Shown here in pieces: positions 33,961 to 45,069 of a DNA stretch of 64,000 nt (the stretch's first letter is position 1; each line of letters begins with the position of its first letter). Origin of the DNA: Prorocentrum cordatum (lineage: Eukaryota; Sar; Dinophyceae; Prorocentrales; Prorocentraceae); assembly GCA_963575745.1 (NCBI GenBank), contig CAUYUJ010016282.1, forward strand, positions 1,709,532-1,773,531, read 5' to 3'. The translations under genes were made by a program, and so were the position numbers. The notes under the pieces were generated by a model. The model did not search any database and was not told where the DNA came from. It saw only the letters and a list, made by a program, of their open reading frames with translations.

Positions 33961-34709
33961 TGTCTCCCCCTTAAGTTTGGACGGATATCGGCCTCGTAGG
34001 AGCATTCTTGAGGAATTCCGCTGCCACATTGGAGCGGTGCTATGGCCAAAATGAGCCATAGTAGGATATCCCGAGTAAGTGTGGAGGCCGTCTCGGGCTT
34101 TTTGAAGCCAATTTGGAACCAGTTTGACCCCGTTTAATTATGCCCCCGATGCGCCCAACATTTTGAGCACCCATGGGATATTCCATGAACGTGGCGTTGG
34201 GCGAAGGAGGGGTCTGACTTCGTTCTGCCAATATGGGGCCCAAACGGTAACCTTTTGGGGCGTTGTTGGGACTCTCTAATGAGGGCGATCTTGGGACCAT
34301 TTTGGATCTCTCTAGGCGCTCTTGTGGGCCCTCGTGGGGCCGTCTTTGGGATCACACAGCGGCGGCAATGCGACGATCCTCAAAAAACAGTGATCCCACA
34401 GGTGTTGGACTGGTGATGGGCTCTCGGGGTACCTCTTGGAAGCATTTCGGATGCCATCTCTCACCATCTCGAGGTATCTTGAGCAATCGTTGATGTCATA
34501 TTTGGTTTTCTGAGGCCCTCTTTGGACCATCTTGAGTTATGTGGGGTGGTCTAATCGTGGTGACCCTTCCCCCGTGCAGACCCAGGAAATGGTGTAGGGG
34601 AAGGAGTGAACCCTTCCCCGAAAGAGAAACCTGGGATTGGAAGAGGACGCGCTGTAAACCATTCATGCCCCAAAGGGCTAGCTGGATTCCAACGGTGTGT
34701 TCCCACCAG

Positions 34710-35342
34710 TGCCAGATCCGAAGTTGGTGGCAGGCGATCCTAGCCTTGCCAACTTGAACGCGCTGGAAGTCTTCGATTCCTGCGTTCAGGATCTCACAGA
34801 TGCCAATCTTCTCGTGGTGGTAAACGTGCATATGTCTGATGCGCGCTGGTGTTGCTCCGTCGATGACAACAATGCTTTGTGGTTTAACGACGTCTACTCT
34901 GAAGAGTCTTGGCTTGAGTCGTTACGCTTCCTGGCAGCAAGATACCGACACAACCCTCGGGTGATCGGATTTGATATTCGCAATGAGCCGAGGATTGACG
35001 TCATCCACCGAAGAGTAGCAGTTTGGGGAGTATGGGCGCCTGCGGCGAGTGTACTATCCCCACTTGTTGCATTTGAAGATTGGCGGGTTGGTGCAGGAAA
35101 GGGCGCGGTTGCCACTTGGACAGGCAACCAAGATGCATTGGTAATTGTCGAAGGGGTCTGGTTTGCCATGCGGCTGGAGAGTGTGATGTCCCGTCCGATG
35201 AAACTCGCACAGAGCTGTCTCTTCTCGCGCGTGGTGTACCAGAATCACGACTACTGGTACTTCGATTTCAGTTCGTGGGGTTGGTACGATAACCCATGGC
35301 TTGCGTTCTGGAACAGCGCGGCCTCACTTGCGAGGACAGGAA
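34710..35342 (+). CDS. GH5 glycosidase gene, main catalytic exon
   Basis: AG at 34708-34709 is the proposed acceptor; the exon ends before GTGCAT at 35343. It carries the central GH5 barrel in order: PDPKLVAGDPSLANLNALEV, then LLVVVNVHMSDARWCCS with the conserved His (294), then FDIRNEPR with the acid/base Glu (346) preceded by Asn. It continues with DWRVGAGKGAVATW, ALVIVEGVWFA, and VVYQNHDYWYFD with the conserved His-x-Tyr (433/435). All match the strand-end residues expected of the family. A segment of about 25 residues after RNEPR (VIHRRVAVWGVWAPAASV) is less typical. The exon is clearly coding: no stop, ordinary composition and AT-richer than its surroundings. Confidence 0.9.
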
Positions 35343-36456
35343 GTGCATCGCCGTCGACCGAGGAATTTTCTAGGTTTAAAGAAGTTCGAATTTCCAACCG
35401 CGCTGCCGCGCTTGCCCGCCACTGAGCACCCAAGCATTAGAAGGCTTCGCAGAGGGGGTTATTCCGAGGTGGGGTTCGGGAAAAGTCAGCTGGATTCTTG
35501 AATGTCCCACAGCAAGTGAGCTTCCTACAGCCTACATCTCTACGTCGACCCGACTTTTGGTCCCGGGCGCGACACACTGCGTAGTCGTCGATCTATCGGG
35601 GAGGAAGCGGAGAAGATGCCATTGCCCCTGCCGTGGCGCTTCAGCAGCCCCCCCCCACGGGACACAGAGCTACACCTTAGGCGATGCTTCAGAAAACTTA
35701 CTTTTTCGACCAGAGTCTCGATTATTCTTGATGTTTCAATGTAAATCCTGAGATTTTAATAGACATGTTGGGTTTTTATTCAAGTTCTGAGATCATGAAT
35801 TTCTTAACCCATGATTTCTTGAGCATTTCGCAGGGTGTATACCGATGTTGCTGCTCTGCTCCCTGGACCTCTCCCGGGAGGCGCTCTGGCCAGGGCTCCG
35901 CGGGGCGAGCCGCCGAGCGCCGCCCCCCTCGGGGGAGTCCCAGAGGAGCGAAGGCGAGGGATGGGGCCAGGGGAGCCCTGGTGTCGGTATGCGCTCGGCA
36001 ACACCCCAACATACTTATACTATCTGTGCGTCGCCCCCCCAGGGGCGGCGCGCGCACCGAGAAATCTTATAGTATATGCGTCGTGGCGGGCGCTTTCTGG
36101 CCACACCGCTCGGGAAACGATATACTACAAGATTGGTATACTATATGTTCGGGTCGGACGCGCGCCTCCAAGGAGGACATATAGTATTAGTATGTCCATG
36201 TGCGTCCCATCCGATGTCCGCAGAAGGCATCCGTGCACCACATCCGTGCTTTGCCAGGGTCATCCTGGGTTCCAGGATGGCGTTCAGAGAGTCCTGGCGT
36301 CGGCCAGGGGGGGGCGCATACACCGTGCCAGCCAGGGCCCAGGATGGCCAGGCACGGTGGTGCTGTGCAGGTGCCCTCTGCACAAGATGCTCCCGGCAAG
36401 TCGGGGCAAAGAGCAGGTCTCCCCGCGAGGAGCTCTGCACCCCTAGTAGCGTGCAG
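35343..36456 (+). other. Proposed GH5 intron with nested inverted repeats
   Basis: Starts GT, ends AG, 1,114 bp, phase 1 on both sides. Inside, ccagggctcc (about 35891) pairs with ggagccctgg (about 35960). Two hairpins follow around 36005-36075 and 36140-36195, each with TATACTAT/ATAGTATA arms. A frame continuing from the preceding exon stops at 35425. Confidence 0.6.
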
Positions 36457-36619
36457 CACCCTCCGCTAAGTGCGGTTGCGGACCCTCCTTCCTCTTCCTG
36501 CACACCCAGGACCGCGCCCCCGTCCTGTCGGGCGAGTTCGGGATCAAGTACAGGAACGATACCTACTGGCCCAACATACAGACACCCAACAAAGCACAGC
36601 ACATGCTCGGGCCTCGGAG
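36457..36619 (+). CDS. GH5 glycosidase gene, exon with the nucleophile
   Basis: This short exon carries FLHTQDRAPVLSGEFG with the predicted nucleophile Glu (491), followed by IKYRNDTYWPNIQT. The proposed start after GTGCAG (36456) and end at CGGAG|GTCCGC (36619/36620) keep the frame with both neighbours; an AG|G split codon gives Arg. The exact 5' boundary is the least certain: AAG at 36470 is an alternative. The same five bases AGGTC occur at the donor and at the next acceptor, as often seen at dinoflagellate introns. Confidence 0.82.
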
Positions 36620-36829
36620 GTCCGCGTGGAGTTCTTAGGTCGGCGCTGGACGCCCTTTCCACAGCCCTGGCGGCGGCTCTCGCGTTGCCCCCATGGCGCT
36701 CAGGGCGGGGCCCGCCCTGAGCGGGCTTCGGCGCCGATGCAAGAATTTCGTGAGGATCCCCGAAGGCTGACATTGAGGAGGCCTTACAGCCGGTGCCGCC
36801 GACCCTGACGACGACGATGACGACGAGGA

Positions 36830-37200
36830 CAAGGAGTAGGAGGGGGAGGGGGGGGGCAGCGGGATGCGGTAGGAGCGGGTAACTGAGCAGGAGGAGGAAG
36901 ACGAGGAGGGGAAGGAGGAGGAGGAGGAGGAGGAGGAGGAGCCGGCTGGGGAGGGGAAGGTGGAGCAGGATGAAGAGCAGGAACAGGGGTTCGGGAAGCA
37001 GGATGCGGAGGCGGAGGAGAAGGTGGTGTCGAAGGAGCTGGTAGGAGCACGCGGAGGAAGACGAGGAGGCGAATCAGAATAATGAGCCGTAAGGAGGACG
37101 AATGGGATGGGAAATGGAGGAGCATGACAAGGAAGAGGACGGCGAGGAGAGAGAGGAGAAGGAGGAGGAGGAGGGCGAGGAGGAAGTGCACGGGGAGGAG
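36830..37200. repeat. GGA-rich purine tract
   Basis: Imperfect GGA/GAGGAG units with dispersed gcaggatgc and gaggaagacgagg phrases. Confidence 0.85.
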
Positions 37201-37214
37201 AAGGATGGTCATGA

Positions 37215-37689
<475 letters not shown>

Positions 37690-37690
<1 letters not shown>

Positions 37691-37745
37691 TGAGGATGAG
37701 GATGAGGATGAGGATGAGGATGAGGATGAGGATGAGGATGAGGAT

Positions 37746-37788
<43 letters not shown>

Positions 37789-37985
37789 ACGAGGATGTTA
37801 ATGAGGACGAGGATGAGGAGGAGGAGGAGGAGGACGAGGAGGAGGAGGAGGAGGAGGACCGGGACGAGGATGAGGATGAGGATGAGGAGGAGGAGGAGGA
37901 GGAGAAGGAGGAGGAGGAGGAGGTTGCGAAGAAGGGGGATGAGGAGGAGGGGGCGGAGGGGGAGGAGAAGGAGCAGCATGAAGAG
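37690..37985. repeat. GATGAG / GACGAG hexanucleotide then GAG array
   Basis: gatgag units, then gacgag units, then gaggaggac and gaggag units: a graded series of triplet variants joined to the GAT array. Confidence 0.9.
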
Positions 37986-38184
37986 GGGCTGCTGTGACCG
38001 TCTTGGAGGCTTCTGTTTGCAATCTGCTGTGTCTGGAGGCTGTGTCTGGGAACTGGGGCCGTCTGAAAAACGATCCGGGTCGAAGCATCGGCTCAGGGTA
38101 GAGACATCCCGGGGGGCACGCATCGGGAAGATTTGTGCGCCCTGGATGTCTGGGCCTCTCCCTTGGCGGCGCGCGGGAGGCTTG

Positions 38185-38490
38185 CGGATTTTGGTTTCTG
38201 GGTCTTTTTGGCCCTCTTGGAGCCGTCTTTGGGGCTGCTGGGGCCGTCTTGGAGGCCTTTTGGGCCGTCTTGAGGCTGTTTGGGGTCGCTCTAGGGCGCT
38301 GTTCAAGGCCTGTTGGGTTATCTTGTGGCGTCACTGGAGACGAACATTGCCTCTCGGGGCTCGCTTGGCAGTACTTTTGGAGTTTTTTGGGGGCGTCTTG
38401 GAAATGTATTGTTGGGCCGTCTGGAGGTTGTTGTGGCGTTTGGGACCGATCGTTTTCGGATTCGGGGCCATTGTGGACGGGCCGCTCATA
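38185..38490. repeat. Degenerate GGCCnTCTTGG low-complexity repeat, block 3
   Basis: ttggagccgtctttggggc, gccgtcttggaggcc and gggccgtcttgag succeed each other. It lies in the last proposed GH5 intron. Confidence 0.7.
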
Positions 38491-38613
38491 GGACAGCCTG
38501 GCCGCGTCTTGGCGCTTTTCTGAGCCCCGGGGCCGCCGGGGGGGATGCGTAGCTGGGTGGCGACCGTCCCCCCGGGCCCCCCCCCCTCGTCTGGGAAGGG
38601 ATTAAAGGGAAGG

Positions 38614-38695
38614 GGATTCCTTTCGACTCAGCTACGACGTTGCTCAATTTCGCTTTGCCGTCGAGTCAGCTACGACGTTGCTCAATTTCGCTTTG
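38614..38695. repeat. 38-bp tandem pair upstream of the last GH5 exon
   Basis: cagctacgacgttgctcaat with its tail ttcgctttgc occurs twice at 38-bp spacing, about 90 bp before the acceptor. Confidence 0.85.
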
Positions 38696-38784
38696 CTTTC
38701 GCTTTTGGGTGGCGAGCTTGAGGGGGAGAGCCCGGATGAAGGAGACGGGGGACGGACTAAGGGCGTCTTCCATACGCCGACAAG

Positions 38785-39367
38785 GTCGGTGGATGTATTG
38801 TGCTTGGGGCTGTCTGATATCATTCGCTTGTATCGGGAAGAAGACACAAGCTGGTTTTACTGGTCATTGGATGCTACGGCAGTTCCTTCCGGCATAAGCA
38901 AAACATTTCCGGATGGCCGGCCCGAGATTTATGGTTTGTTTGACTACACGATTCCAGACTACAAAACAGTTGTTGCTTGGAAGTTGCAGGATTTGATGCC
39001 CGCTATGGGCACTCGTTTTGATTTCCCTTCATTGTTGGCCGTTCCAGAGTCATGCCATTTCGACCAGGTCTCGAATTTGAAAGCCGTGAGTGAACCGACC
39101 TCGTTGGCAAGGATTTTGTTGACAGAGAATTGGATGTTCTGGCTTACGCTGCTGCTGTTGGTCCTCATGCCAGGACTGTGCTGCAAGCTCCGTCGATGCT
39201 GCCTCGGGCCGTCGAACGCAGGCCCGTACATAGCCCTTGCTTCCATTGGCCGCGAGATGAGTCTCGGTGGAGAATTTTCAGCCCCGATGAAGCTGCGGGA
39301 TGGTTCAGAGCTCCTGCTGTGTGGTTCGCGGACACAGTCCTCTTCTTCGTCTTCTGTTTCCTCCTAG
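38785..39367 (+). CDS. GH5 glycosidase gene, last exon: end of the catalytic domain, membrane anchor and tail
   Basis: After ACAAG at 38784 the frame reads DIIRLYREEDTSWFYWSLD, with the conserved active-site Trp (545). It continues PDGRPEIYGLFDYTI and KTVVAWKLQDLMPAM, closing the GH5 barrel near residue 590. A linker of about 45 residues leads to a single membrane segment at about 635-654 (WMFWLTLLLLVLMPGL). A juxtamembrane Cys/Arg cluster (CCKLRRCC) follows, then a cytosolic tail ending in a Ser-rich run at TAG 39365-39367. The predicted topology is type I with the enzyme outside. Such anchoring fits remodelling of cellulosic wall or theca at the cell surface (inference). The full model is 712 residues with the tentative first exon, 678 without it. 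Confidence 0.88.
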
Positions 39368-39389
39368 TTATCACTCGGCCCGCTTTCCC

Positions 39390-39765
39390 ACAAGGCGTCT
39401 CTGCAAAAAATGGTCAAAGGCAATTGTGGCAGGTAGCACAGGCAACCACGAACGAACCAGCACAATGAGACGGGGGGCATGGGAGTGTGGCCCTGGACCG
39501 GGGGGAGGCACGACCCGAGGTAGGCAGGCCATGGGCAGGGATGCGGGGGCGACAAACGACCACGAACAAACGAACATAAAGGGTCGGAAGTCCGTGGGGA
39601 TGGCCCAGGCCAGGGGGAGGGTGCTGGGGACATGGGGCAGGTGGCACTGGCCCCAATGGAAGAAGACCACAGCCTGAGGAGGTGGGGCAGGCCAGGGGCA
39701 GGAGGAAGGGAAAGGGGACGAACGACTACGAACGAACGAACGAAACTATAGAGGTCCAAGCTCCC
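39390..39765. repeat. GACAAACGACCACGAAC-type repeat of about 135 bp, about three copies
   Basis: cacgaacgaac-type runs alternate with gtggggcaggccaggggcag-type segments, roughly every 130 bp, directly after the GH5 stop codon. Confidence 0.65.
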
Positions 39766-40239
39766 TAGGACACAGTTGTGCACGAGAAAGAGAGAGAGAG
39801 AGAGAGAGGCAGGTCACACCTGGCCTGGGGGAGGGTGCGGACGGGTTTGGGGAAGTGGCCAGGAGTGACCAAGGCGAACCGTGCCCTTGAACACCGGGCT
39901 GGCTGCCAGCCAAATCAAGGCCCGCTGAGTCGATACCTCGAGCGGAGTTCGAGACGATGGGCGCCTTATCACAAGGATGCTCACCCTTGGCAATCCGAGC
40001 GAGGTTCTCATGACCCTTGCGGCTGCGCCGAGGGGGGCATTCCTTGACGAGATGAAGGGGGTTTGTGGTGGCCGTCGATCCTCATTTGACAGAGATGAAA
40101 GTTAACTTATGAAGGTCCCAACCCCACATACGATGGCTGGGATGAGCACGCCCCGACCCAAACCACACCGCCCCCGAAAGCTACCGAACAGAGATCCCAG
40201 CCACCGTCTGGAAGCTCATGGGCCATCTCTGGGCCCCAG

Positions 40240-42640
40240 GACACTCACGAGCAGCAGCAACCAGGAGGAACGAAGACGTCACCAGCTCGGAAAGAGCGTG
40301 TTCTACCGCTGCTGGCGGAAAACCGGGGGGGGTCACTGGGGGTTCCTAACCCGTCCCCCCCTTCCTCGAAAACCACCGGCGGGGAGTCACTGCCGGTTCG
40401 ACCCCCCCCCCTTCTCCCAGTCCATCATGAAAAGGAGGGGGGGGCACTACCATTTCGAACCCACCCACCCCCTCGAAAACCGGCGGGGGGTCGCTACCGG
40501 TTCGAACCCCCCCCCTCCTCTTCCTCTGGAACCCAGGGGTCTCCCCCCCACCCCCTCCGAAAATCCCCCCCCCGCTGGACCCCCCCCCCCCCTTTCCCCC
40601 CGGCAACACCCCCCCCTCCCCTACCCCCCCCCCCTCCCCTAACCCTCGCCCCCCCTTCCATTCGGAAAACCAGAGAGGGGTCACTACCGGTTCTAACCCC
40701 CCCCCCTCGGAAAATCCGGGTGGGTCACTACCGGCTCGAACCCTTCCCCCCCCCCCTCCCCCCAGAAAACGAGAGAGGGGTCACTGCCGGTTAGAACCGC
40801 CCCCCCCCTCCAGAAAACCTGGGGGGGGTCACTACCGGTTCGAACCCCCCCCCACCTCGAAAACCGGCGGGGGGTCACTACCGGTTCGAACCCCCTCCTT
40901 CTCCCAGTCCATCATGAAAAGGAGGGGGGGCCACTACCGGTTCGAACACCCCCGCGCGGGGGGGCGCCCCCCCTCGAAAACCGGCGGGGGGGGGTCACTA
41001 TACAACCCCACCCTCCCGCCCCCCTCGCCGGCAAACGATGCCCGCTCCTCGGGACAGTTGGAGAATGGTGGGGATGTTGGGACAGCGTGGTGGGAATGGT
41101 GGTGGTGGGGACAGTGGTGCGGGGACAGTGGGACAGTGGTGCGAACAGTGGTGGGGACGGTGGTGGTGGTGGTGGGGGCAGTGGTGAGGGGACAGCGGGA
41201 CAATGCTGGGGAAAGTGGGACCCTGGTGAAGACGGCAGTGGTGGAGACACTGGTGAAGGCGGTGGTGAGGACAGTGGTGGGACAGTCGTACAGTGGGGAA
41301 AGTGGTGGGGACAGTGGGACAGTGGTGGGGACAGTGGGGACGGTAGGACAGCACACTGGGACAGCGGCGGGGACATTGGGACAGTGGTGGGAACAGTGGG
41401 GACAGTGGGACAGTGGTGGGGACCGTGGGGAATATGGGGAGAGTGGGACCGTGGTGGGACAATGGTGGGGAGAGTGGGGACAGTGAGACACTGGTGGGGG
41501 CCCTGGTGGGGACAGCGGGGGCAATGGCGGGAACAGTGGGGGACAGTGGGACAGTGGTGGGGACGGCGGTGGTGGGGACAGTGGTGTGGGGACAGTGGGA
41601 ATGTGGTGGAAACAGTGGGACAGTGGAGTGTACACTGGTGGTGGCGACAGTGGTGAGGGCGGTTGCGAGGACGGCGGTGGGATAATGGGACAGAGGTACA
41701 AAAGGGACAGTGGTGGGGACAGTGGGGACAGTGGTGAGAACAGTGGGACAGCTCAGTGGGACAGCGGCGGGGGCAGTGGGACAATGGTGACAGTGGGACA
41801 GTGGTGTGGGCCGTGGAGAAAGTGGGGGGAGTGGAACCGTCGTGGGAACAGTGGTGGGGACAGTGGGGACAGTGCGACCGTGGTGGGGGCACTGGTGAGG
41901 ACAGTGGTGACGGTGGTGGGAACAGTGGGGACAGCGGTGGTGAGGACAGTGGTGCTTGCTGGGGACAGCAGTGGGGGATGTGGTGCGGACGGTAGTAGGG
42001 ACCCAGAGCTGTTTGCTGGCGGTGACCGTGGGGGGAGAGGGAGGGAGGGAGGGGTTCGAACCGGCAGTGACCCCCCCCCGTTTTCGAGGGGGGGGGAGGG
42101 GGTGGGGGTTCGAACCGGTAGTGACCTCCCTAGGTTTTCGAGAGGGGGGAGGGGGGGTCGAACCGGTATTCCCGCCGTTATTCGAGAGGGGGGGGAGGGG
42201 GAAGGGTTTCGAACCGGTAGTGACCCCCCCAGGTTTTCTGGAGGGGTGGGGGGCGGTTCGAACCGGTAGTGACCCCTCTCTGGTTTTCTGGGGGGAGGGG
42301 GGGGGTTCGAGCCGGTAGTGACCCACCCGGATTTTCCGAGGGGTGCACTGGGGTTCGAACCGGTAGTGACCCCTCCGGTTTTCTGGAGGGAGGGGGAAGG
42401 GGGGGAGGGGTTAGGGGAGGGGGGGGTCGCCGGGGGGAAGGGGGGTCCAGCGGGGGGGGGGGGTCGGAGGGGGTTGGGGGGGAGACCCCCGGGTTCCAGA
42501 GGAAGAGGAGGGGGGGGGAATTTTCCACAGTAGAGCGGCGGTGGATCACGCTCTCTCCCAGCTCGCGACACGTCACACACTTCCAACGGAGACCATCTTC
42601 ACGGAATTGATGGGATGAGGTCGAGAGGGTCAGAGCGCGG
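40240..42640. repeat. Large inverted repeat (about 2.4 kb) built from GGTCACTACCGGTTCGAACC units
   Basis: The left arm (40240-41035) has about eight copies of cgaaaaccggcggggggtca followed by ctaccggttcgaaccccc. The right arm (about 41990-42640) has the same units inverted (gttcgaaccggtagtgaccc, ggttttcgaggggg). Matching landmarks support one palindrome. tcttcctctggaaccc lies at about 40520 and its complement at about 42490. cgctggacccccc lies at about 40570 and its complement at about 42440. The outermost caccagctcggaaagagcgtg matches a diverged complement at about 42550. The centre (41060-41990) is a ggggacagtggga array. Confidence 0.82.
41060..41990. repeat. GGGGACAGTGGGA tandem array at the palindrome centre
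   Basis: Units of 9-12 bp, ggggacagtggga and variants (gtggtgggaca, ggtggtgggg), fill the spacer between the inverted arms. No gene. Confidence 0.88.
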
Positions 42641-42812
42641 ATGGAAATGCGCAACTTTCTCTCGCCAGGCGAAAGGCCCCCCCCCTTTCCAAGAGTCCAC
42701 CGCTAGCGTGTCCATGAGGGCTCGTCTCATCCTTTAGCGAAACCGAAAAGTTGCAACATCGACTAAATCGGCGGCGTGAGGGCCAATCCCCCCAGAAGCA
42801 ATCCCCCGTCCT

Positions 42813-43025
42813 TTTTTCGGCGGCCTGGGAGGCGGCCGCGTCAGCAGTCGCGTTGCTTAGGCATTGGATGATGTCCAGCTGGTTCCTAAGACGGTCAGGA
42901 TCGTGCTCAAGGTGGGATGGGGTCCAGAGAAGCTCCCCAGAACCAGCAGTAGAGGCACTTGTGGCATGAATGCGCTTCCAAAGGTTCGAATTCGCAGCGC
43001 GAGCGCATTTGCCCCGACACCAGGC
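42813..43025 (-). pseudogene. RNase H domain remnant of a retrotransposon
   Basis: The minus strand reads CRGKCARAANSNLWKRIHAT, then ELLWTPSHLEHDPDRL, then QCLSNATADAAASQAAEK. The W-x-P-S-H-L segment followed by N-x-x-A-D-x-x-A is the pattern of the last two RNase H motifs (the conserved His and the last Asp) in non-LTR retrotransposons and related elements. The N-terminal half of the domain, with the other acidic residues, is not seen. The surrounding minus frame is open at 42630-43172, but outside this core the composition is not convincing. Recognition is from general knowledge of the fold's motifs. Confidence 0.5.
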
Positions 43026-43124
43026 CAAGAACGGGGTTGGGGGAGGACGGGGAGGATTGAAAAAGGGAGGGTCGGGTCGGACGAAGCAGGGGGGACAGGG
43101 ACAGGGGCTCTGCGAAATCCGCAG

Positions 43125-43235
43125 CATTCGGCTGGTTTCGACCCCGCCGCATGGCGCCTCGCCCCGATACATGCGCGCCTCCTGGCAACGGGAGGCGATG
43201 TAAAAACCAGCTACCCGAGCTCATTCGCCAACCCC
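43125..43235. mobile_element. Diverged core of foldback family 3
   Basis: ggctggtttcgaccccgccg, gatacatgcgcgcctcctgg and aaaccagctacccgagctca follow the order of the core at 59340-59440. The flanking G/C-run ends are degraded. Confidence 0.55.
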
Positions 43236-43347
43236 CGAGAAGTAGGAGAGAAACGTGGAGCTGGGGGTCAACCTTCCGACGTCTGCGGGCGGCCGGCCCA
43301 CCCCCGCCGGCGGCAGGCCCCGCTGCCCCCGCACTCCAGGGTCTGCG

Positions 43348-43593
43348 CCCATGGGCACCCCCTTCCGCCTCTGCTTCCGGCGGCTCGTTCCATCGGCGAG
43401 TGCTCGGCTCCGGCCACTCGCGGCGTCTCGTCTCGCCTCCCCTGCTCTGGCGGTGCTGCCTGCCGCCCCTCCCGAGGATCTCGCCGCGGACGACAGCACG
43501 GCCGCGGTCTGCGTGGCACTGCTGCAGGGCAGGCTCGAGAGGCTGGCTGCTGCTCCGGAGGCGTCAGGACGGCGGGGAAGGGGGGTCAAATGA
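43348..43593 (+). CDS. Candidate small open frame with presequence-like N terminus
   Basis: An ATG at 43348 gives 81 residues. It begins MGTPFRLCFRRLVPSASARL, basic and free of acidic residues as in organelle presequences, then a helical acidic segment EDLAADDSTAAVCVALLQG, ending at TGA 43591-43593. A GTCAAA close to the stop could be a donor, so it may be a first exon. High GC opens other frames as well. No family is recognised. Confidence 0.2.
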   Translation, partial: PMGTPFRLCFRRLVPSASARLRPLAASRLASPALAVLPAAPPEDLAADDSTAAVCVALLQGRLERLAAAPEASGRRGRGVK

Positions 43594-43779
43594 TAGCAAA
43601 GTGCATAACCATAAGCGTTTGGAGGTCCGCTCGGATCTCTTGGGTCAGTTTGGACCCTTTTGTCGGCGCCTCTGGCGTCGAGTGGCGCTCTCTGGGGAGG
43701 GGTTTCCAGCGCAGTACTTCTGCAGTTTTGGGATGAGTTTGTTTCTCGAGCTCGGTTGTTGATTGAAAGTGTGGTGAGT

Positions 43780-43918
43780 ATACATACATACATACATACA
43801 TACATACATACATACATACATACATACACACACATACATACATACATACATACATACACTCATACCAACATACATACACACAGACATACATACATACATA
43901 CATACATACATACATACT
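43780..43918. repeat. CATA tetranucleotide array
   Basis: catacata units with a few CACA interruptions. Confidence 0.96.
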
Positions 43919-44124
43919 TGGTTAACCTCATGCCCGTGAAAACAAACACTAGGAGATAATAAAGTTCGGGGTTCAGGGAGAGATAATAAAAGTAGCCCAG
44001 CAGACCTCAGCATAATCTCGAAGGATGATCCAGAGGAGACCAAGCCGAGCACGTTTTGAGACATCCTTGGCGTTTAGTTTTCATAAAAATATCCTCAACA
44101 ATTGCTTATCTCTCATGAAAATTG

Positions 44125-44470
44125 TTTTTTTGTAAGTGCTCGTGTAGGGTAGCTCATGTGCCTCAATTTCCATGGATAATCAACCCCAGAGATAAAACAG
44201 TTCAGGCGAGCGTGGGGACAGAGAGAAAAATAAAAGAAGAAGAATACAGTAGAAGAATAGTAAGAAATAAGAAGAAGAGGATAATAAGAAGAGGACGAAG
44301 AAAGGAAAAATCCAAACTTCCAAATCTGCCAATTTTAATTTACAAGCGCTTTATGAAAATTGATTGTTTAAGTGCTCGTGTAGGGTAGCTCATGTGCTTC
44401 ATTCTCCATGGATAATCAACCCCAGGGATAAAAAAGTTCAGGCGAGCGTGAGGACAGATAGAAATATAAA
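44125..44470. repeat. 235-bp direct repeat, two copies
   Basis: aagtgctcgtgtagggtagc, catggataatcaacccca and gttcaggcgagcgtg occur in the same order at about 44136 and 44371. The surrounding AT-rich stretch (44000-44860) holds no recognised gene. Confidence 0.88.
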
Positions 44471-44869
44471 AGAAGAAGAGGAAAGTATAATAATAATAAG
44501 AACATTGCTCGTTTCGTTTGAGTCTGCCTCCCAAAATTATTGGTTTCGCTTGACACATCCTGAAAAAGTGTGATCGCTTCGCTTGATGTTGCTATATCAT
44601 CATCGCTTGATGTTGCTATCTCAACATAGCGTTTCGAGGTGATAATGAAGTTCGGCCTCAGCGCTCGCCGCCCAATTTGAATTTTGTATAGGGCGACGAT
44701 AATCAACTCTAAACACTGAAGGGGGGGGGTCCCTGTATTATCATCGGCATGCGGTTATATGAGTACAATTATACAGATAAACATATATACATACGTACAT
44801 AAGCACATATACATCAATATTCGCACCTAGGGCTTGTTCTAAGGAGCTGGGCCTGTCTGTCATTCTGGC

Positions 44870-45045
44870 CGCTACCATGTCGTCGTCGCCGCTCCGTCGC
44901 TGCCCGTCGTTTGGGCCCGTCTGTCGGTCTTGCGGCTATGTTATAGCGCCATCGCCGCCCCGGCGCCGCCCCGTCGCCGCCCATCGACTGGGCCTGTCTG
45001 TTTGTCTGGCGGCACTCATGGCGCCGTCGCCGCCATGTCGCCGCC
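44870..45045. repeat. GTCGCCGCC-rich short tandem repeat, block 1
   Basis: gggcctgtctgtctgtctgg and gccgtcgccgcccgtcg-type phrases recur two to three times. A related block lies at 53625-53760. Confidence 0.6.
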
Positions 45046-45069
45046 CAATCTTGTACACCATAGATTCTC

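Larger units (their letters stand above)
17158..34709 (+). other. Proposed 17.6-kb intron of the GH5 gene (GT...AG)
   Basis: The interval between two halves of one GH5 domain starts with GT and ends with AG, and the flanking phases match (one base plus two bases make a Leu codon). It contains a dead LINE, two foldback elements, several satellites, purine-rich coding-like debris and a CA microsatellite. The boundaries are predicted; cDNA could place them a few codons away. Confidence 0.6.

Noticed and set aside
34035-34075. GCCAAAATG-containing palindrome resembling a dinoflagellate spliced-leader relic
   Set aside because: Only about ten bases agree with the antisense leader, the rest does not, and it is inside an intron with no adjoining reading frame.
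44125-44470. Two similar short open frames as a duplicated gene
   Set aside because: The peptides are Lys/Arg/Ile-rich by-products of AT-rich direct repeats, without a shared start, stop or domain.
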